The notes: generated by a model not told the origin, from the letters alone. A stretch of 64,000 bases of DNA from Bacillus sonorensis NBRC 101234 = KCTC 13918 (GCF_001592005.1 NZ_BCVZ01000014.1:1-64000), one strand, 5' to 3'; shown: positions 23,781 through 33,977, counted from the first letter of the stretch. Numbers and translations: made by a program.

Positions 23781-25146
23781 GTTGAATCTCCTCCCCTTTT
23801 TCTTTTGAATTGATGTTGTATAATACAATGCCGATCAATGTCCATCCCGCCAATATCAGCCATTCATACGGCCACGAAAGCGCAGCCGGCATGCCCGGCA
23901 GATAAAAAGCAAGGAAGATAACACTTAAGAGGATAGCAGATAAACCCGTGGTTTTCCACTGATTGATTTTATATGGTCTGTTTAAGTTAGGCTCCGTTTT
24001 TCTCAGTCTCATGAACGCAGCCGAGACGATCAGGTATCCGACAATGATGCCGGTTCCCCCGGCATTGACGATCCACACGAGGGCCGGCCGTCCCAAAAGC
24101 GGTGCGAAAAATGCCAGCGCCCCGAGAAACAAAATCGCATGTGTCGGTGTTTGATACTTCGGATGAATGTAGCTGAACCATTTCGGAACCATCCCTTTTT
24201 CAGACATCGCATACAAGATGCGGCTCGCCCCAATGATGAACGCATTCCAGCTCGTAATGATCCCCGCAACCCCTCCAAGGACCAGCACCGTTCCGAACAC
24301 CTGGCTGCCAAACAGGTTGACCATCGCATCAGCAGTCGCCAAAGAGGTCGAAGCAAGCTCGCTTTCGGATAATCCCATCGTCACGCCGAAAACGATCAAT
24401 AGGTAGAACAAAACCGCGCTGACGATCGAGATGATGAGCATTTTGCCGATGATTTTTTTGGGAGCATTGATTTCAGCGGCAACCTGCGGAATCACATCAA
24501 AACCGACAAACAAAAACGGGATCATGACGAGCACCGACATCATCCCGGAAAACCCGTCCTTAAAAAGCGGCTGCATATTTTCATAATCGCCGTTGACCAA
24601 AGCGCCGCCCAATAGCAAAAAGCCAGTGGCGATGATCGCAATCGTAAATACCGATTGAAAAATGGCAGCCGGCTTGACGCCGAAGTAATTGAGAGCGGTC
24701 AGAACGACCGCTCCTCCGGAACCAATCAGGGCCCAAGTGAAGTAGACATCCCAGCCGCCAAGCGTCCACATCAGACCTTTGTGTTCAACAGGCAGCACAT
24801 AATCTATGACAGTCGGCAGGGCGACCGCCTCAAACGCAATGACCGACACATATCCAAACAACACACCCCAAGCCGCGATAAACGCGGGTTTCCGGCCAAA
24901 CGCCCTGTAGACGAAAATCATGCCTCCACCCGTTTCGGGGATCGCAGAAGACAGCTCCGCATATGTTAATCCGATCAATATCACAAGAATTCCGCCGATG
25001 ATGAAGGCGATGGCGCTTCCTAAAAAACCAGCCGTCGAAATCCAGTCTCCTGAAAGAACGACCCAGCCCCAGCCGAGCATGGCTCCGATCGCCAGAAATA
25101 ATACATCCATTTGTGACATTGATTGTTTCATTTGCTGTTTACTCAT
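23755..25146 (-). CDS. APC-family amino acid permease in the gab operon
   Basis: A 463-residue permease with about twelve helices. The N-terminal consensus is [23 protein letters not shown], followed by [19 protein letters not shown] and, in the middle, [19 protein letters not shown], which are usual features of the amino acid-polyamine-organocation superfamily. The ATG at 25146 follows AAGGGGGCGG. It lies between gabT and gabD (28 bp after gabT; overlapping gabD by 26 bp). In B. subtilis gabT and gabD are adjacent and GabP is encoded elsewhere. By position it should bring in GABA or a related omega-amino acid. I cannot say from sequence whether it works as symporter or antiporter. Confidence 0.85.
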   Translation of the reverse strand: MSKQQMKQSMSQMDVLFLAIGAMLGWGWVVLSGDWISTAGFLGSAIAFIIGGILVILIGLTYAELSSAIPETGGGMIFVYRAFGRKPAFIAAWGVLFGYVSVIAFEAVALPTVIDYVLPVEHKGLMWTLGGWDVYFTWALIGSGGAVVLTALNYFGVKPAAIFQSVFTIAIIATGFLLLGGALVNGDYENMQPLFKDGFSGMMSVLVMIPFLFVGFDVIPQVAAEINAPKKIIGKMLIISIVSAVLFYLLIVFGVTMGLSESELASTSLATADAMVNLFGSQVFGTVLVLGGVAGIITSWNAFIIGASRILYAMSEKGMVPKWFSYIHPKYQTPTHAILFLGALAFFAPLLGRPALVWIVNAGGTGIIVGYLIVSAAFMRLRKTEPNLNRPYKINQWKTTGLSAILLSVIFLAFYLPGMPAALSWPYEWLILAGWTLIGIVLYNINSKEKGEEIQHDQHARSV

Positions 25147-25174
25147 GAAAATCCGCCCCCTTCTTGAAAGATGT

Positions 25175-26491
25175 TCACCTAGATCGTTCCAGCGCCTCTT
25201 CAATGATGCCGAGCCCTTCATGAAGCAGCTCGTCAGTGATCACGAGCGGAGTCAGAAAGCGGATGATATTGCCGTTGATTCCTGCCGTCAATAAAAGCAG
25301 TCCGTGTTCATTTGCGTACTTGGCGATGGCGGCTGCAGCCGCTTTATCCGGCTCACGCGTATCTTGATCCTTAACGATTTCGATCGCTGCCATTGCGCCG
25401 AGTCTGCGGACTTCGCCGATCTGCCGATAGTTCTCCCTCCAGGCGAGCGCCTGAGCTTCTATCGCTGTTCCGATTTCTTCAGAGCGTTTGTTGAGCCGCT
25501 CCTCCTCAATGATGTCCAGCACTGCAAGAGCGGCTGCGCATCCGAGCGGACTGCCGGCATATGTCCCGCCAAGCTCGCCTGGGGCCGCGGCGTCAAGCAT
25601 TTCCGCCCTGCCGATCACCCCGCTGAGCGGCACGCCGGCTGCAAGCGATTTCGAGACCGTAACCAGATCCGGCACAACATCAAAGTGCTCGATCGCAAAG
25701 TACTTGCCTGTTCTCGCAAATCCCGTTTGAATTTCATCAGCCACAAAGACGATGCCGTGCCGCTTGCAGAAGTCTGCGACATGCTGAACGAATCGTTTGG
25801 AAGGAATGATAAAGCCCCCCTCTCCCTGAACAGGCTCCATGACAACGCAGGCAACCGTTTCCGGTGCGACGGTGGAAACAAAGAATTGATCAAACGCCTG
25901 GATGACCGTCTCGTCATAGCTTTCATCAGTCATTCCCTGCGGCTTTCTGTAATAGTATGGAAACGGAGCCTGATACACTTCAGGAGCGAATGGCCCGAAA
26001 CCGAATTTGTAAGGCTTGACCTTGCTCGTCATGCTCATCGTCATATTGGTGCGTCCGTGAAATCCGCGGGTAAAGGAAACAACGGCTTGGCGTTTTGTAT
26101 ATTTTCGTGCGATCTTGACGGCGTTTTCCACAGCTTCTGCTCCCGAATTTAAGAAAATCGCTTTTTTCTCATGAGTACCGGGTGTAAGATGACACAGCTT
26201 TTCCGCCAATTCGAGGTAAGCCGTATACATCATGACGTTAAAGCCGGGATGTATCAGCTGATCGGCCTGCCTTTTGACCGCTTCCACGACTTTCGGATGG
26301 GAATGACCGACGTTTAATGTGCCGATCGCGCCTGCGAAATCGATAAAACGGCGGCCGTCTATATCATATAAAACAGCTCCTTCTCCCCTAGCCGCCAAGT
26401 GGCGGTTTCCATTGCTGACGCCTCTGGCCACATACTGATCCCGTTTGGCCTGCCAGTCACGCGTTGTGAATACTGTTGTGTTAAGACTCAT
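25175..26491 (-). CDS. gabT: GabT, 4-aminobutyrate aminotransferase
   Basis: A 438-residue class-III PLP aminotransferase that converts GABA and 2-oxoglutarate to succinic semialdehyde and glutamate. Key features: FLNSGAEAVENAVKIAR (PLP phosphate), RGFHGRT, the Asp in FVADEIQTGFARTG, and the PLP lysine in VTVSKSLAAGVPLSG. The start is chosen as the third of three consecutive ATGs (26497, 26494, 26491) because it is 8 bases after GGGGAG. First gene of the gab operon, divergent from gabR, with candidate GabR-binding repeats in between. Confidence 0.93.
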   Translation of the reverse strand: MSLNTTVFTTRDWQAKRDQYVARGVSNGNRHLAARGEGAVLYDIDGRRFIDFAGAIGTLNVGHSHPKVVEAVKRQADQLIHPGFNVMMYTAYLELAEKLCHLTPGTHEKKAIFLNSGAEAVENAVKIARKYTKRQAVVSFTRGFHGRTNMTMSMTSKVKPYKFGFGPFAPEVYQAPFPYYYRKPQGMTDESYDETVIQAFDQFFVSTVAPETVACVVMEPVQGEGGFIIPSKRFVQHVADFCKRHGIVFVADEIQTGFARTGKYFAIEHFDVVPDLVTVSKSLAAGVPLSGVIGRAEMLDAAAPGELGGTYAGSPLGCAAALAVLDIIEEERLNKRSEEIGTAIEAQALAWRENYRQIGEVRRLGAMAAIEIVKDQDTREPDKAAAAAIAKYANEHGLLLLTAGINGNIIRFLTPLVITDELLHEGLGIIEEALERSR

Positions 26492-26529
26492 CATCATCTC
26501 TCCCCTTTGTTTATTTCTTATAATTCTGA

Positions 26530-28008
<1,479 letters not shown>

Positions 28009-28018
28009 ACATAAAAGC

Positions 28019-28055
28019 ACCGGCAGAGCCCATGCCTGCCGGTATCTGTTTTTTT
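28019..28055. terminator. Bidirectional terminator
   Basis: ACCGGCAG and CTGCCGGT (28019-28026 and 28036-28043) form a stem, followed on the plus strand by a T7 run; the convergent yczG gene ends just after. Confidence 0.75.
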
Positions 28056-28057
28056 CG

Positions 28058-28354
28058 TTACCATTGTTTTTTTTCAACCTGAAGGATCGTATGGATCAAA
28101 CCTGGAAACTGCTGCTCCATCTCATCTTTGCAAAGCGAATAGTAATGATGCTTCCCTTCGATTCGCACCTTGAGAATGCCGGCTTCCCTCAGCACCTTAA
28201 AATGATGCGACAAGGTTGATTTTGCGACGTTTATGGTGGTGCACGAGCCGCACGTCTTTTCCGGTGTGTCAGCCAAAGCCTTGACAATTTCCAATCTGAT
28301 CGGATCACTCAGCGCGTGCAAAACGGACGTTAGCTTCATTTCTTTTGTACTCAT
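28058..28354 (-). CDS. yczG: ArsR-family regulator, probably YczG
   Basis: A 98-residue winged-HTH regulator. The recognition region is [20 protein letters not shown], and the core start [15 protein letters not shown] is typical for ArsR/SmtB. It contains C35 and C38 as CGSC just before the HTH, plus C75; these could form a metal or thiol-redox sensor, but the usual ArsR metal box (CVC in helix 3) is not present. It lies divergent from ycnE in the same neighbourhood where B. subtilis carries yczG between ycnE and gabR. Nested inverted repeats in the shared control region are good candidates for its operator. Its signal is not known. Confidence 0.8.
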   Translation of the reverse strand: MSTKEMKLTSVLHALSDPIRLEIVKALADTPEKTCGSCTTINVAKSTLSHHFKVLREAGILKVRIEGKHHYYSLCKDEMEQQFPGLIHTILQVEKKQW

Positions 28355-28434
28355 GGGTTAAATGTATCATAATCTTTATTTCAAGACAATGAGCCCCACC
28401 ATGCAAAATGGTTGCAGCATGACAGCCGAGCATG

Positions 28435-28482
28435 ATACGATTCAACTGTTCGATGATTTTCGAACAATGAGAGAAATCGTAT
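28435..28482. promoter_or_regulatory. Nested inverted repeats between yczG and ycnE
   Basis: Outer arms ATACGATT (28435-28442) and AATCGTAT (28475-28482) enclose inner arms TGTTCGA (28447-28453) and TCGAACA (28460-28466). All arms pair perfectly. The element sits 50-100 bp before ycnE and 80-130 bp before yczG. It suits a dimeric ArsR-type repressor acting on both genes; that role is inferred. Confidence 0.55.
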
Positions 28483-28532
28483 ACAACATAAATGAGAAGG
28501 CACCCTATATTTTATGATGGAGGTTTTAATCA

Positions 28533-28817
28533 ATGATCGTATTGCAGGCTTATATGAAAGTAAAACCGGAACAGCGCGAATCCTTTTTGGAAAGCGTCCA
28601 GCCATTGCTGAAGCATTCAAGAGCCGAAGCGGGAAATGTCCAATACCAGCTATTTGAAGATACGGAAAATGCCAATACATTTGTCATGCTTGAGCAATGG
28701 AAAGATCAAGAGGCACTTGACGCCCATAACCAAACAGACCACTTCCAAACGTTTGTTAAAGCGGCAGGAAATCTCTTGACAGAGCCACTCAACGTCGTGC
28801 GCACTGAAACGCACTAA
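28533..28817 (+). CDS. ycnE: YcnE, antibiotic biosynthesis monooxygenase-like (ABM) protein
   Basis: A 94-residue ferredoxin-like dimeric alpha-beta barrel protein of the ABM family. Motifs: QAYMKVKPEQRESFLESVQPLLKHSRAEAGNVQYQLFED, then MLEQWKDQEALDAHNQTDHFQTF, with the EQW and HN-x2-HF pattern of the family. These are cofactor-free monooxygenases acting on quinol-like compounds or proteins of unknown role. GGAGG lies 9 bases before ATG 28533. The oxidoreductase gene ycnD follows 23 bp downstream, forming a likely two-gene detoxification operon controlled by YczG. Confidence 0.88.
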   Translation: MIVLQAYMKVKPEQRESFLESVQPLLKHSRAEAGNVQYQLFEDTENANTFVMLEQWKDQEALDAHNQTDHFQTFVKAAGNLLTEPLNVVRTETH

Positions 28818-28840
28818 ATCAGAAAGGACGGGATGAACAT

Positions 28841-29578
28841 ATGAATGAAGTGTTGAAAACATTAACAGATCACAGATCGATCCGCAGCTATACAGATGAA
28901 CTGGTAAGCCCGGAACAGCTTGACGCCATCATCGAGGCGGTTCAGGCCGCACCAACATCTATCAACGGTCAGCAGGTCACCGTTATTACGGTGCAGGATC
29001 AAGCGCGGAAAAAGAAAATCGCCGAACTTGCTGGAGGTCAGGCCTGGATTGAACAGGCTCCCGTTTTCCTCTTGTTCTGTGCGGATTTCAACCGGGCCAA
29101 CATCGCCCTTGAGAAAAGCGGTCAAAAACTTGCGATCACAGACGGAATCGAATCTGTGCTCGTCGGAGCGGTTGATGCCGGAATCGCCCTGGGAACCGCT
29201 ACTGCCGCCGCCGAATCAATGGGGCTCGGCACCGTACCGATCGGGGCAGTCCGCGGCCGCGCCGAAGAGCTGATTGAGCTTCTCGACATTCCTGAATTCG
29301 TCTTTCCTGTTGCAGGGCTTGTCGTCGGCCACCCGGCGGACCGCTCGGCGAAAAAGCCGCGTCTGCCTGAACAAGCGGTAAGGCACAGCGAAACATATCA
29401 CCATGACTTGAAACCTTTGATCGATGCATATGATGAAGAGATGTCCGACTACATGAAAAAGCGCACAAATGGAGAAGAATCAAGAAACTGGTCGCAAGGC
29501 ATCTCCTCTTATTACAACCGCGTCTACTATCCTGACGTTCGGACAATGCTTGAAAAGCAAGGATTTAAACTTAAATAG
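28841..29578 (+). CDS. ycnD: YcnD (NfrA2), NADPH-dependent FMN nitroreductase-family oxidoreductase
   Basis: A 245-residue flavin reductase/nitroreductase-like enzyme. The FMN-binding start DHRSIRSYTDELVSPEQLDAI is typical, as are AAPTSINGQQVTVI and the Gly-rich GLGTVPIGAVRG. The C-terminal motif RNWSQGISSYYNRVYYPDVRTMLEKQGF matches NfrA-type proteins. It reduces free FMN, nitroaromatics or quinones with NAD(P)H. It is co-transcribed with ycnE (23-bp gap, AAAGGACGGG ribosome-binding site) and ends at its own terminator. Confidence 0.9.
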   Translation: MNEVLKTLTDHRSIRSYTDELVSPEQLDAIIEAVQAAPTSINGQQVTVITVQDQARKKKIAELAGGQAWIEQAPVFLLFCADFNRANIALEKSGQKLAITDGIESVLVGAVDAGIALGTATAAAESMGLGTVPIGAVRGRAEELIELLDIPEFVFPVAGLVVGHPADRSAKKPRLPEQAVRHSETYHHDLKPLIDAYDEEMSDYMKKRTNGEESRNWSQGISSYYNRVYYPDVRTMLEKQGFKLK

Positions 29579-29589
29579 ACGAACTTTTA

Positions 29590-29616
29590 GGCTATCGGCA
29601 GTCGATAGCCTTTTTT
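29590..29616 (+). terminator. Terminator of the ycnE-ycnD operon
   Basis: GGCTATCG and CGATAGCC make a perfect 8-bp stem followed by T6. Confidence 0.9.
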
Positions 29617-29692
29617 CATGCTTTGTATTCCACATTTCGATGAGCATCGAAAGATACAGCTTCTATACTGATTTAAAAAAGGAGTGGAATAC

Positions 29693-30520
29693 ATGAAGCA
29701 ATTTGCGGCATTCAAGACATTTCAAGAGCTCCATCATCAATCAGCCCCTTTTCTTCTGCCAAATGCGTGGGATGCGGCAAGCGCCCGGGTGTTTCAAAGA
29801 ACAGGATATAAAGCCATTGGAACAACCAGCGCCGGAATCGCCATGTCGTTAGGCTATGCGGACGGAGAAAACCTTCCATTTGAAACATTGCTTGTAGCCC
29901 TCAAAACCATTGTTGATTCGGTCGATATACCCGTAAGCGCAGACATTGAAGCAGGCTACGGCACATCTCCGGAAGAAATCAGCGAAAACGTCAGAAAAGT
30001 CGTTTCAACAGGTGTTGTCGGCATCAATATTGAGGATGGTACTGGCAGTCCCGGCCAGCCTTTAAGAGATGCTTCACTGCAAGCTGACGCAATTGCCGCC
30101 GTCAGGCAACTGGACCTCCCCCTTTTCATCAATGCGCGCACTGATGTGTATTGGCTTGGAATCGGCGATCCCGCTTTCCGCTTTCAATCAGCCGTCAAAC
30201 GGGCGAACATTTACAGAGAAGCGGGTGCAGACTGCATATTCATCCCCGGAGTTGATGATATTGAGACCATTGTCAGGCTGAGGAAAGGCATTTCCGGCCC
30301 GCTCAATGTACTGGCGGGTTCAGACACCCCTTCAGTCAAGCAGCTTTCTGACACGGGAGTTGAAAGAATCAGCTGTGGATCTGCGCCTTTCAGAGCCTGT
30401 CTGACCTTGCTGAACACAATCAGTGAAGAGATCATCACCCGCGGAACCTTTCAGCACATGACTGACGGTGTGCTCTCCTATCATGAAACTGCGGAATGGA
30501 TGAGTCCGGCAAAAAAATAA
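29693..30520 (+). CDS. Isocitrate lyase/PEP mutase superfamily protein
   Basis: A 275-residue TIM-barrel enzyme. Family landmarks are LPNAWDAASARVFQRTGYKAIGTTSAG, VSADIEAGYG, GVVGINIEDG, and FINARTDVYW. The isocitrate-lyase motif KKCGH is absent, so it belongs with the oxaloacetate decarboxylase, PEP mutase and phosphonopyruvate hydrolase-like members. A C-C or P-C bond lyase/mutase reaction on a small 2-oxo acid is likely, but the substrate is unknown. The ATG at 29693 follows AAAGGAGTGG. In B. subtilis ycnD and ycnC are neighbours; this gene stands between them here and is monocistronic with no partner. Confidence 0.8.
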   Translation: MKQFAAFKTFQELHHQSAPFLLPNAWDAASARVFQRTGYKAIGTTSAGIAMSLGYADGENLPFETLLVALKTIVDSVDIPVSADIEAGYGTSPEEISENVRKVVSTGVVGINIEDGTGSPGQPLRDASLQADAIAAVRQLDLPLFINARTDVYWLGIGDPAFRFQSAVKRANIYREAGADCIFIPGVDDIETIVRLRKGISGPLNVLAGSDTPSVKQLSDTGVERISCGSAPFRACLTLLNTISEEIITRGTFQHMTDGVLSYHETAEWMSPAKK

Positions 30521-30530
30521 ATCAAAATCA

Positions 30531-30560
30531 TTGACTGAGCAGGAGTGCTTCTGCTAATAT
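30531..30560 (+). promoter_or_regulatory. SigA promoter of ycnC-ycnB
   Basis: TTGACT (30531-30536), an 18-bp spacer and TAATAT (30555-30560). The tandem palindromes just downstream cover the transcription start region. Confidence 0.75.
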
Positions 30561-30573
30561 ATCGTTTATGAAA

Positions 30574-30602
30574 ACTCATGAGTTTTTTTGTGACTCATGA
30601 GT
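30574..30602. promoter_or_regulatory. Tandem palindromes ACTCATGAGT, candidate YcnC operator
   Basis: The perfect palindrome ACTCATGAGT occurs at 30574-30583 and again at 30593-30602, centre to centre 19 bp, between the promoter and the ycnC ribosome-binding site. This is the usual layout for autorepression by a TetR-family dimer binding twice. The two copies with the spacer also form a possible stem-loop, but no T run typical of a terminator ends it. Confidence 0.7.
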
Positions 30603-30629
30603 TTTATCATTGTGAAAGAAGGAGCACGG

Positions 30630-31511
30630 ATGAGGGATAAAAAAGCCGATATTTTAAAAGCTGCCAAAAAACTGTTCGCTGAAAAAGGCTATTTGAACGT
30701 TTCCATGCAGGCAATCGCCGAAGAATGCAAAGTGTCAAAAGCTTCGATTTATAAATTGTTTCAGTCTAAAGAAGATCTTTTACTGGCATTAATTAAATTT
30801 AAGCAGCAGGAAATGCTGAAAAGAAGCGCACTGCTGAACGCGGAATCCTCGCTCACCCCAAAAGAGAAATTCGCCAAAAAAATCGCCTTGGAGATTACGG
30901 AATTCAGGGAAAACCGCCAATTTATCAACATGATCACTAATGATGGATCTCCGCATACCGCGGTATTAAGAAAGCATCTCAAACAGACGAAATCGATGAT
31001 CATCTGCTGGCACAGGGATTCCATCCTTCAAGCGTATGGAGAAGAGGTGGAGCCGTTCATATGGGACCTCGTCATTATTTTTCACGGTTTAATGAGAGAG
31101 TTTCTTTTCCTTGTCGCCGTTGAAAAGACACAGGCGGATATTGAGACGATCCCACATTTCATCATGACGGTAATCGATCTTGTCGTAGAGCAAAAAAAAG
31201 CCGGTGATCCGAATACCTCATTGAATGAAGATATTATTGCTTTCTATAGAAATGCGGCTTCATGCCGGATGCCTAAAAAAGAGGAGCTTCTCGCCGGCCA
31301 TTTGCAAAAGCTGAAGGACATGATCGGCGCGCTCTCAAAAGATGAGTATGATGTCAAAGAACTTCTGTCTGCCGCCGAACTGCTGAACGGGGAATTGTCA
31401 GCCAAGGAGCCGCGCATGTTTTTGATTCAGGCCCTCCTTGATTACTTGAACCAAATCGAGATATTGCAGAATTCCATTTCACAAATCAAAACAATATGTA
31501 TGAAAGAATAA
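30630..31511 (+). CDS. ycnC: YcnC, TetR/AcrR-family regulator
   Basis: A 293-residue regulator, longer than most TetR proteins (about 200) but close to B. subtilis YcnC. The N-terminal HTH is KADILKAAKKLFAEKGYLNVSMQAIAEECKVSKASIYKLFQSKEDLL. The remaining 240 residues are helical, with an extra C-terminal region (LQKLKDMIGALSKDEYDVKEL...). ATG 30630 follows AAGAAGGAG; the frame upstream runs through the palindromic operator and is not coding. The next gene, ycnB, starts 11 bp after its stop, so the regulator and the efflux pump form one operon, probably autorepressed and induced by a pump substrate. Confidence 0.92.
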   Translation: MRDKKADILKAAKKLFAEKGYLNVSMQAIAEECKVSKASIYKLFQSKEDLLLALIKFKQQEMLKRSALLNAESSLTPKEKFAKKIALEITEFRENRQFINMITNDGSPHTAVLRKHLKQTKSMIICWHRDSILQAYGEEVEPFIWDLVIIFHGLMREFLFLVAVEKTQADIETIPHFIMTVIDLVVEQKKAGDPNTSLNEDIIAFYRNAASCRMPKKEELLAGHLQKLKDMIGALSKDEYDVKELLSAAELLNGELSAKEPRMFLIQALLDYLNQIEILQNSISQIKTICMKE

Positions 31512-31522
31512 GAGGGATGCAC

Positions 31523-32938
31523 ATGAGTATAGAATCAGAACAACACACATACAACAGGAAGATCATCGTAGGTTTACTTATGGCCGGAGCGTTTATTGCC
31601 ATTTTGAATCAGACGCTTTTGGTCACCGCACTGCCTCATATCATGTCAGATTTGAACATCGATGCAACAAAGGGGCAATGGCTGACGACGGCATTTATGC
31701 TGACGAACGGCATTCTCATTCCGATTACCGCTTTTTTAATTGAGAAATTCTCAAGCCGCGCCCTTGTTATTACCGCAATGGGAATCTTTACGGCCGGAAC
31801 GATCGTCGGCGCGTTTGCGCCCAATTTCCCGGTTCTATTGGCGGCGCGCATTATTCAGGCCGCAGGCGCAGGAATTATGATGCCGCTGATGCAAACGATC
31901 TTTTTAACGATTTTCCCGGTTGAAAGACGGGGAGCCGCGATGGGAATGGTCGGGCTGGTCATCGCCTTCGCGCCTGCCATTGGTCCGACTTTGTCAGGCT
32001 GGATCGTTGACAGCTTTACATGGAGATACTTATTCTACATTATTCTGCCGATCTCCCTCATCGACCTCGTGCTCGTCATCATGCTGATGAAAAACGTAAC
32101 GACATTAAGAGAAACATCTCTTGATATCCTGTCGATCATCCTGTCAAGCTTAGGCTTCGGCGGACTTCTTTACGGGTTCAGCAGCGCAGGGTCAGATGGC
32201 TGGGGAAATCAGACTGTCCTGATTTTTTTTGCAGTCGGCGCCGTTTCTTTGCTCTTCTTTATCATGAGGCAATTGAAAATTAAAAGACCGATCCTCGAAT
32301 TCCGCGTCTTTCAATCATGGACGTTTAGCATCACCACATTGCTGGGAATGATCGTATTTGCTTTAATGATCGGAACGGAAACGATTTTGCCGCTGTACAC
32401 GCAGAACGTCAGAGACATTTCCGCTTTTGATTCGGGATTGATGCTGCTGCCTGGTGCTATCGCAATGGGCATTATGTCTCCGATCATCGGCAGAATTTTT
32501 GACAAGATCGGTGGAAAAGGGCTGGCTATTATCGGCTTTGCCATCTTGCTGCTGACGTCGATCCCGTTTACGGATCTTGCGGACGATACATCCATACCGT
32601 TCATTGTCATCATTTATACGGTGCGCATGATTGGAGTTTCCATGATCATGATGCCGCTGACGACGGCCGGCATCAATTCATTGCCTCAGCATCTTATCGC
32701 ACACGGAACTGCGATGAACAACACAATGCGCCAAATCGGCGGATCAATCGGTACGGCTGTATTGATCTCCGTAATGAGCAGCTCAGCTAAAAACGCAAGT
32801 ACAACCAATCCGTTAAATGCGGTCATTCACGGCATGAACACTGCCTTTATCGTCGCCGCTCTTATGGCGCTGGCCGGCTTCATCCTCTCCTTTACGCTGA
32901 AACGCAAGGTGCAGAAAGCAGGACAGCCGGCTCGTTAG
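31523..32938 (+). CDS. ycnB: YcnB, MFS multidrug efflux transporter (EmrB/QacA type, DHA2)
   Basis: A 471-residue drug:H+ antiporter with 14 predicted helices. Visible motifs include FIAILNQTLLVTALPHIMSDL in helix 1, motif C-like GLVIAFAPAIGPTLSGWIV in helix 5, and TAFMLTNGILIPITAFLIEKFSSR around helix 2-3. The length equals B. subtilis YcnB (472). ATG 31523 follows AGAGGG with 6 bases spacing. It is translated from the ycnC-ycnB mRNA and exports an unknown toxic compound. Confidence 0.92.
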   Translation: MSIESEQHTYNRKIIVGLLMAGAFIAILNQTLLVTALPHIMSDLNIDATKGQWLTTAFMLTNGILIPITAFLIEKFSSRALVITAMGIFTAGTIVGAFAPNFPVLLAARIIQAAGAGIMMPLMQTIFLTIFPVERRGAAMGMVGLVIAFAPAIGPTLSGWIVDSFTWRYLFYIILPISLIDLVLVIMLMKNVTTLRETSLDILSIILSSLGFGGLLYGFSSAGSDGWGNQTVLIFFAVGAVSLLFFIMRQLKIKRPILEFRVFQSWTFSITTLLGMIVFALMIGTETILPLYTQNVRDISAFDSGLMLLPGAIAMGIMSPIIGRIFDKIGGKGLAIIGFAILLLTSIPFTDLADDTSIPFIVIIYTVRMIGVSMIMMPLTTAGINSLPQHLIAHGTAMNNTMRQIGGSIGTAVLISVMSSSAKNASTTNPLNAVIHGMNTAFIVAALMALAGFILSFTLKRKVQKAGQPAR

Positions 32939-32944
32939 CCTTTG

Positions 32945-32976
32945 ACGCCAGTTCAACATTGAACTGGTGTTTTTTC
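32945..32976 (+). terminator. Terminator of ycnC-ycnB
   Basis: ACGCCAGTTCA and TGAACTGGTGT pair with one G-T wobble, followed by T7. Confidence 0.85.
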
Positions 32977-32983
32977 TTTCCAT

Positions 32984-33014
32984 AAAAAAAAAGACTGCCG
33001 ATATGGCAGCCTCT
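32984..33014 (-). terminator. Terminator of yclNOPQ
   Basis: On the minus strand AGGCTGCC and GGCAGTCT pair around a short loop and are followed by a long T run. Confidence 0.8.
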
Positions 33015-33018
33015 TTTT

Positions 33019-33957
33019 TTATTTCAAACCGTTTTCGATTTCTTTCACCATTTCAGACACGGACTCGAGCCCGCCGCCGGATAAATACCAGTAGCCCGGG
33101 TCAAGGTATATGATGTGTCCTTTTTTATAGGCATTTGTCGATTTCACAATTTCGTTTTCGATGACTTCTTTTGCTGATCCTTTTTCGCCGATGGCGGCGC
33201 TTCTGTCAATGACGAACAGGTAATCCGGATTTTTTTCTGAGATATACTCAGATGAGACGCTTTGGCCGTGAAGTGAAGCTTTAATATTTTGATCGGCTGG
33301 TGCGACACCGAGTACGTCGTGAACCAAGCCGAATCTTGATCCTTTTCCATAGGCGCTGATATGTTTATCATTTGTCAGGACGACCAGTCCTTTTCCGCCT
33401 TTTTCTTTTGCCAATTTATTGGTTTTTTCTACTTGAGCATCAATTTTGGCGAGGGCATCTTTTACAGCGTCTTCTTTTCCGAAGATTTTTCCGATGCTTT
33501 CAGTATTTTCTTTAAAGCTTTTCATGTAGTTTTGATCATCAAGCTCAATGTTAATCGTCGGAGCGATCCTCTTGAACTCATCGTATTGTTCTGCCTGTCT
33601 GCCTTCAATGATGATCAGATCGGGAGCAAGCTCCGCGATTTTCTCAAAATCAGGTTCTTTCAGGCCGCCGACGCTTTCATATTTTTTATCCTTATATTGT
33701 TTAAGGTAAGACGGGATATTTTGCTTCGGCAGGCCGACAACGCGGTCGCCGAGCCCCAATTGATCAAGCGTGTCGAGCACTCCGAAATTGAAGACGACGA
33801 TTTTCTTCGGGTTTTTTGGAACATCTGTTGAACCGCTGCTATGCTGAATCGCAACCGTTTCTTTCTTTTTCGCATCAGATTGTGCATCTTTGCTTCCGCA
33901 AGCGGCTATCACGAAAACTGCAATAATGGCCATGAAACATAATGATAGTTTTTTCAA
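33019..33957 (-). CDS. yclQ: YclQ, siderophore-binding lipoprotein
   Basis: A 312-residue periplasmic-type binding lipoprotein (class III fold) for a petrobactin-type siderophore, as known for B. subtilis YclNOPQ. The lipobox is VIAAC at about residues 16-20. Family sequences such as DVPKNPKKIVVFNFGVLDTLDQLGL, GGLKEPDFEKIAELAPDLIII and HDVLGVAPADQNIKASLHGQSVS are nearly the same as in YclQ. The TTG start at 33957 follows GAGGTGATTACA; a possible ATG at 33996 lies inside yclP and is not needed. Last gene of the operon. Confidence 0.93.
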   Translation of the reverse strand: MKKLSLCFMAIIAVFVIAACGSKDAQSDAKKKETVAIQHSSGSTDVPKNPKKIVVFNFGVLDTLDQLGLGDRVVGLPKQNIPSYLKQYKDKKYESVGGLKEPDFEKIAELAPDLIIIEGRQAEQYDEFKRIAPTINIELDDQNYMKSFKENTESIGKIFGKEDAVKDALAKIDAQVEKTNKLAKEKGGKGLVVLTNDKHISAYGKGSRFGLVHDVLGVAPADQNIKASLHGQSVSSEYISEKNPDYLFVIDRSAAIGEKGSAKEVIENEIVKSTNAYKKGHIIYLDPGYWYLSGGGLESVSEMVKEIENGLK

Positions 33958-33977
33958 TGTAATCACCTCATCCTTTT

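Noticed and set aside
30574-30602. Tandem ACTCATGAGT copies as a transcription terminator or attenuator
   Set aside because: The stem could form, but it lies right behind the promoter, is not followed by a clear T run, and repeated palindromes suit a TetR operator better.
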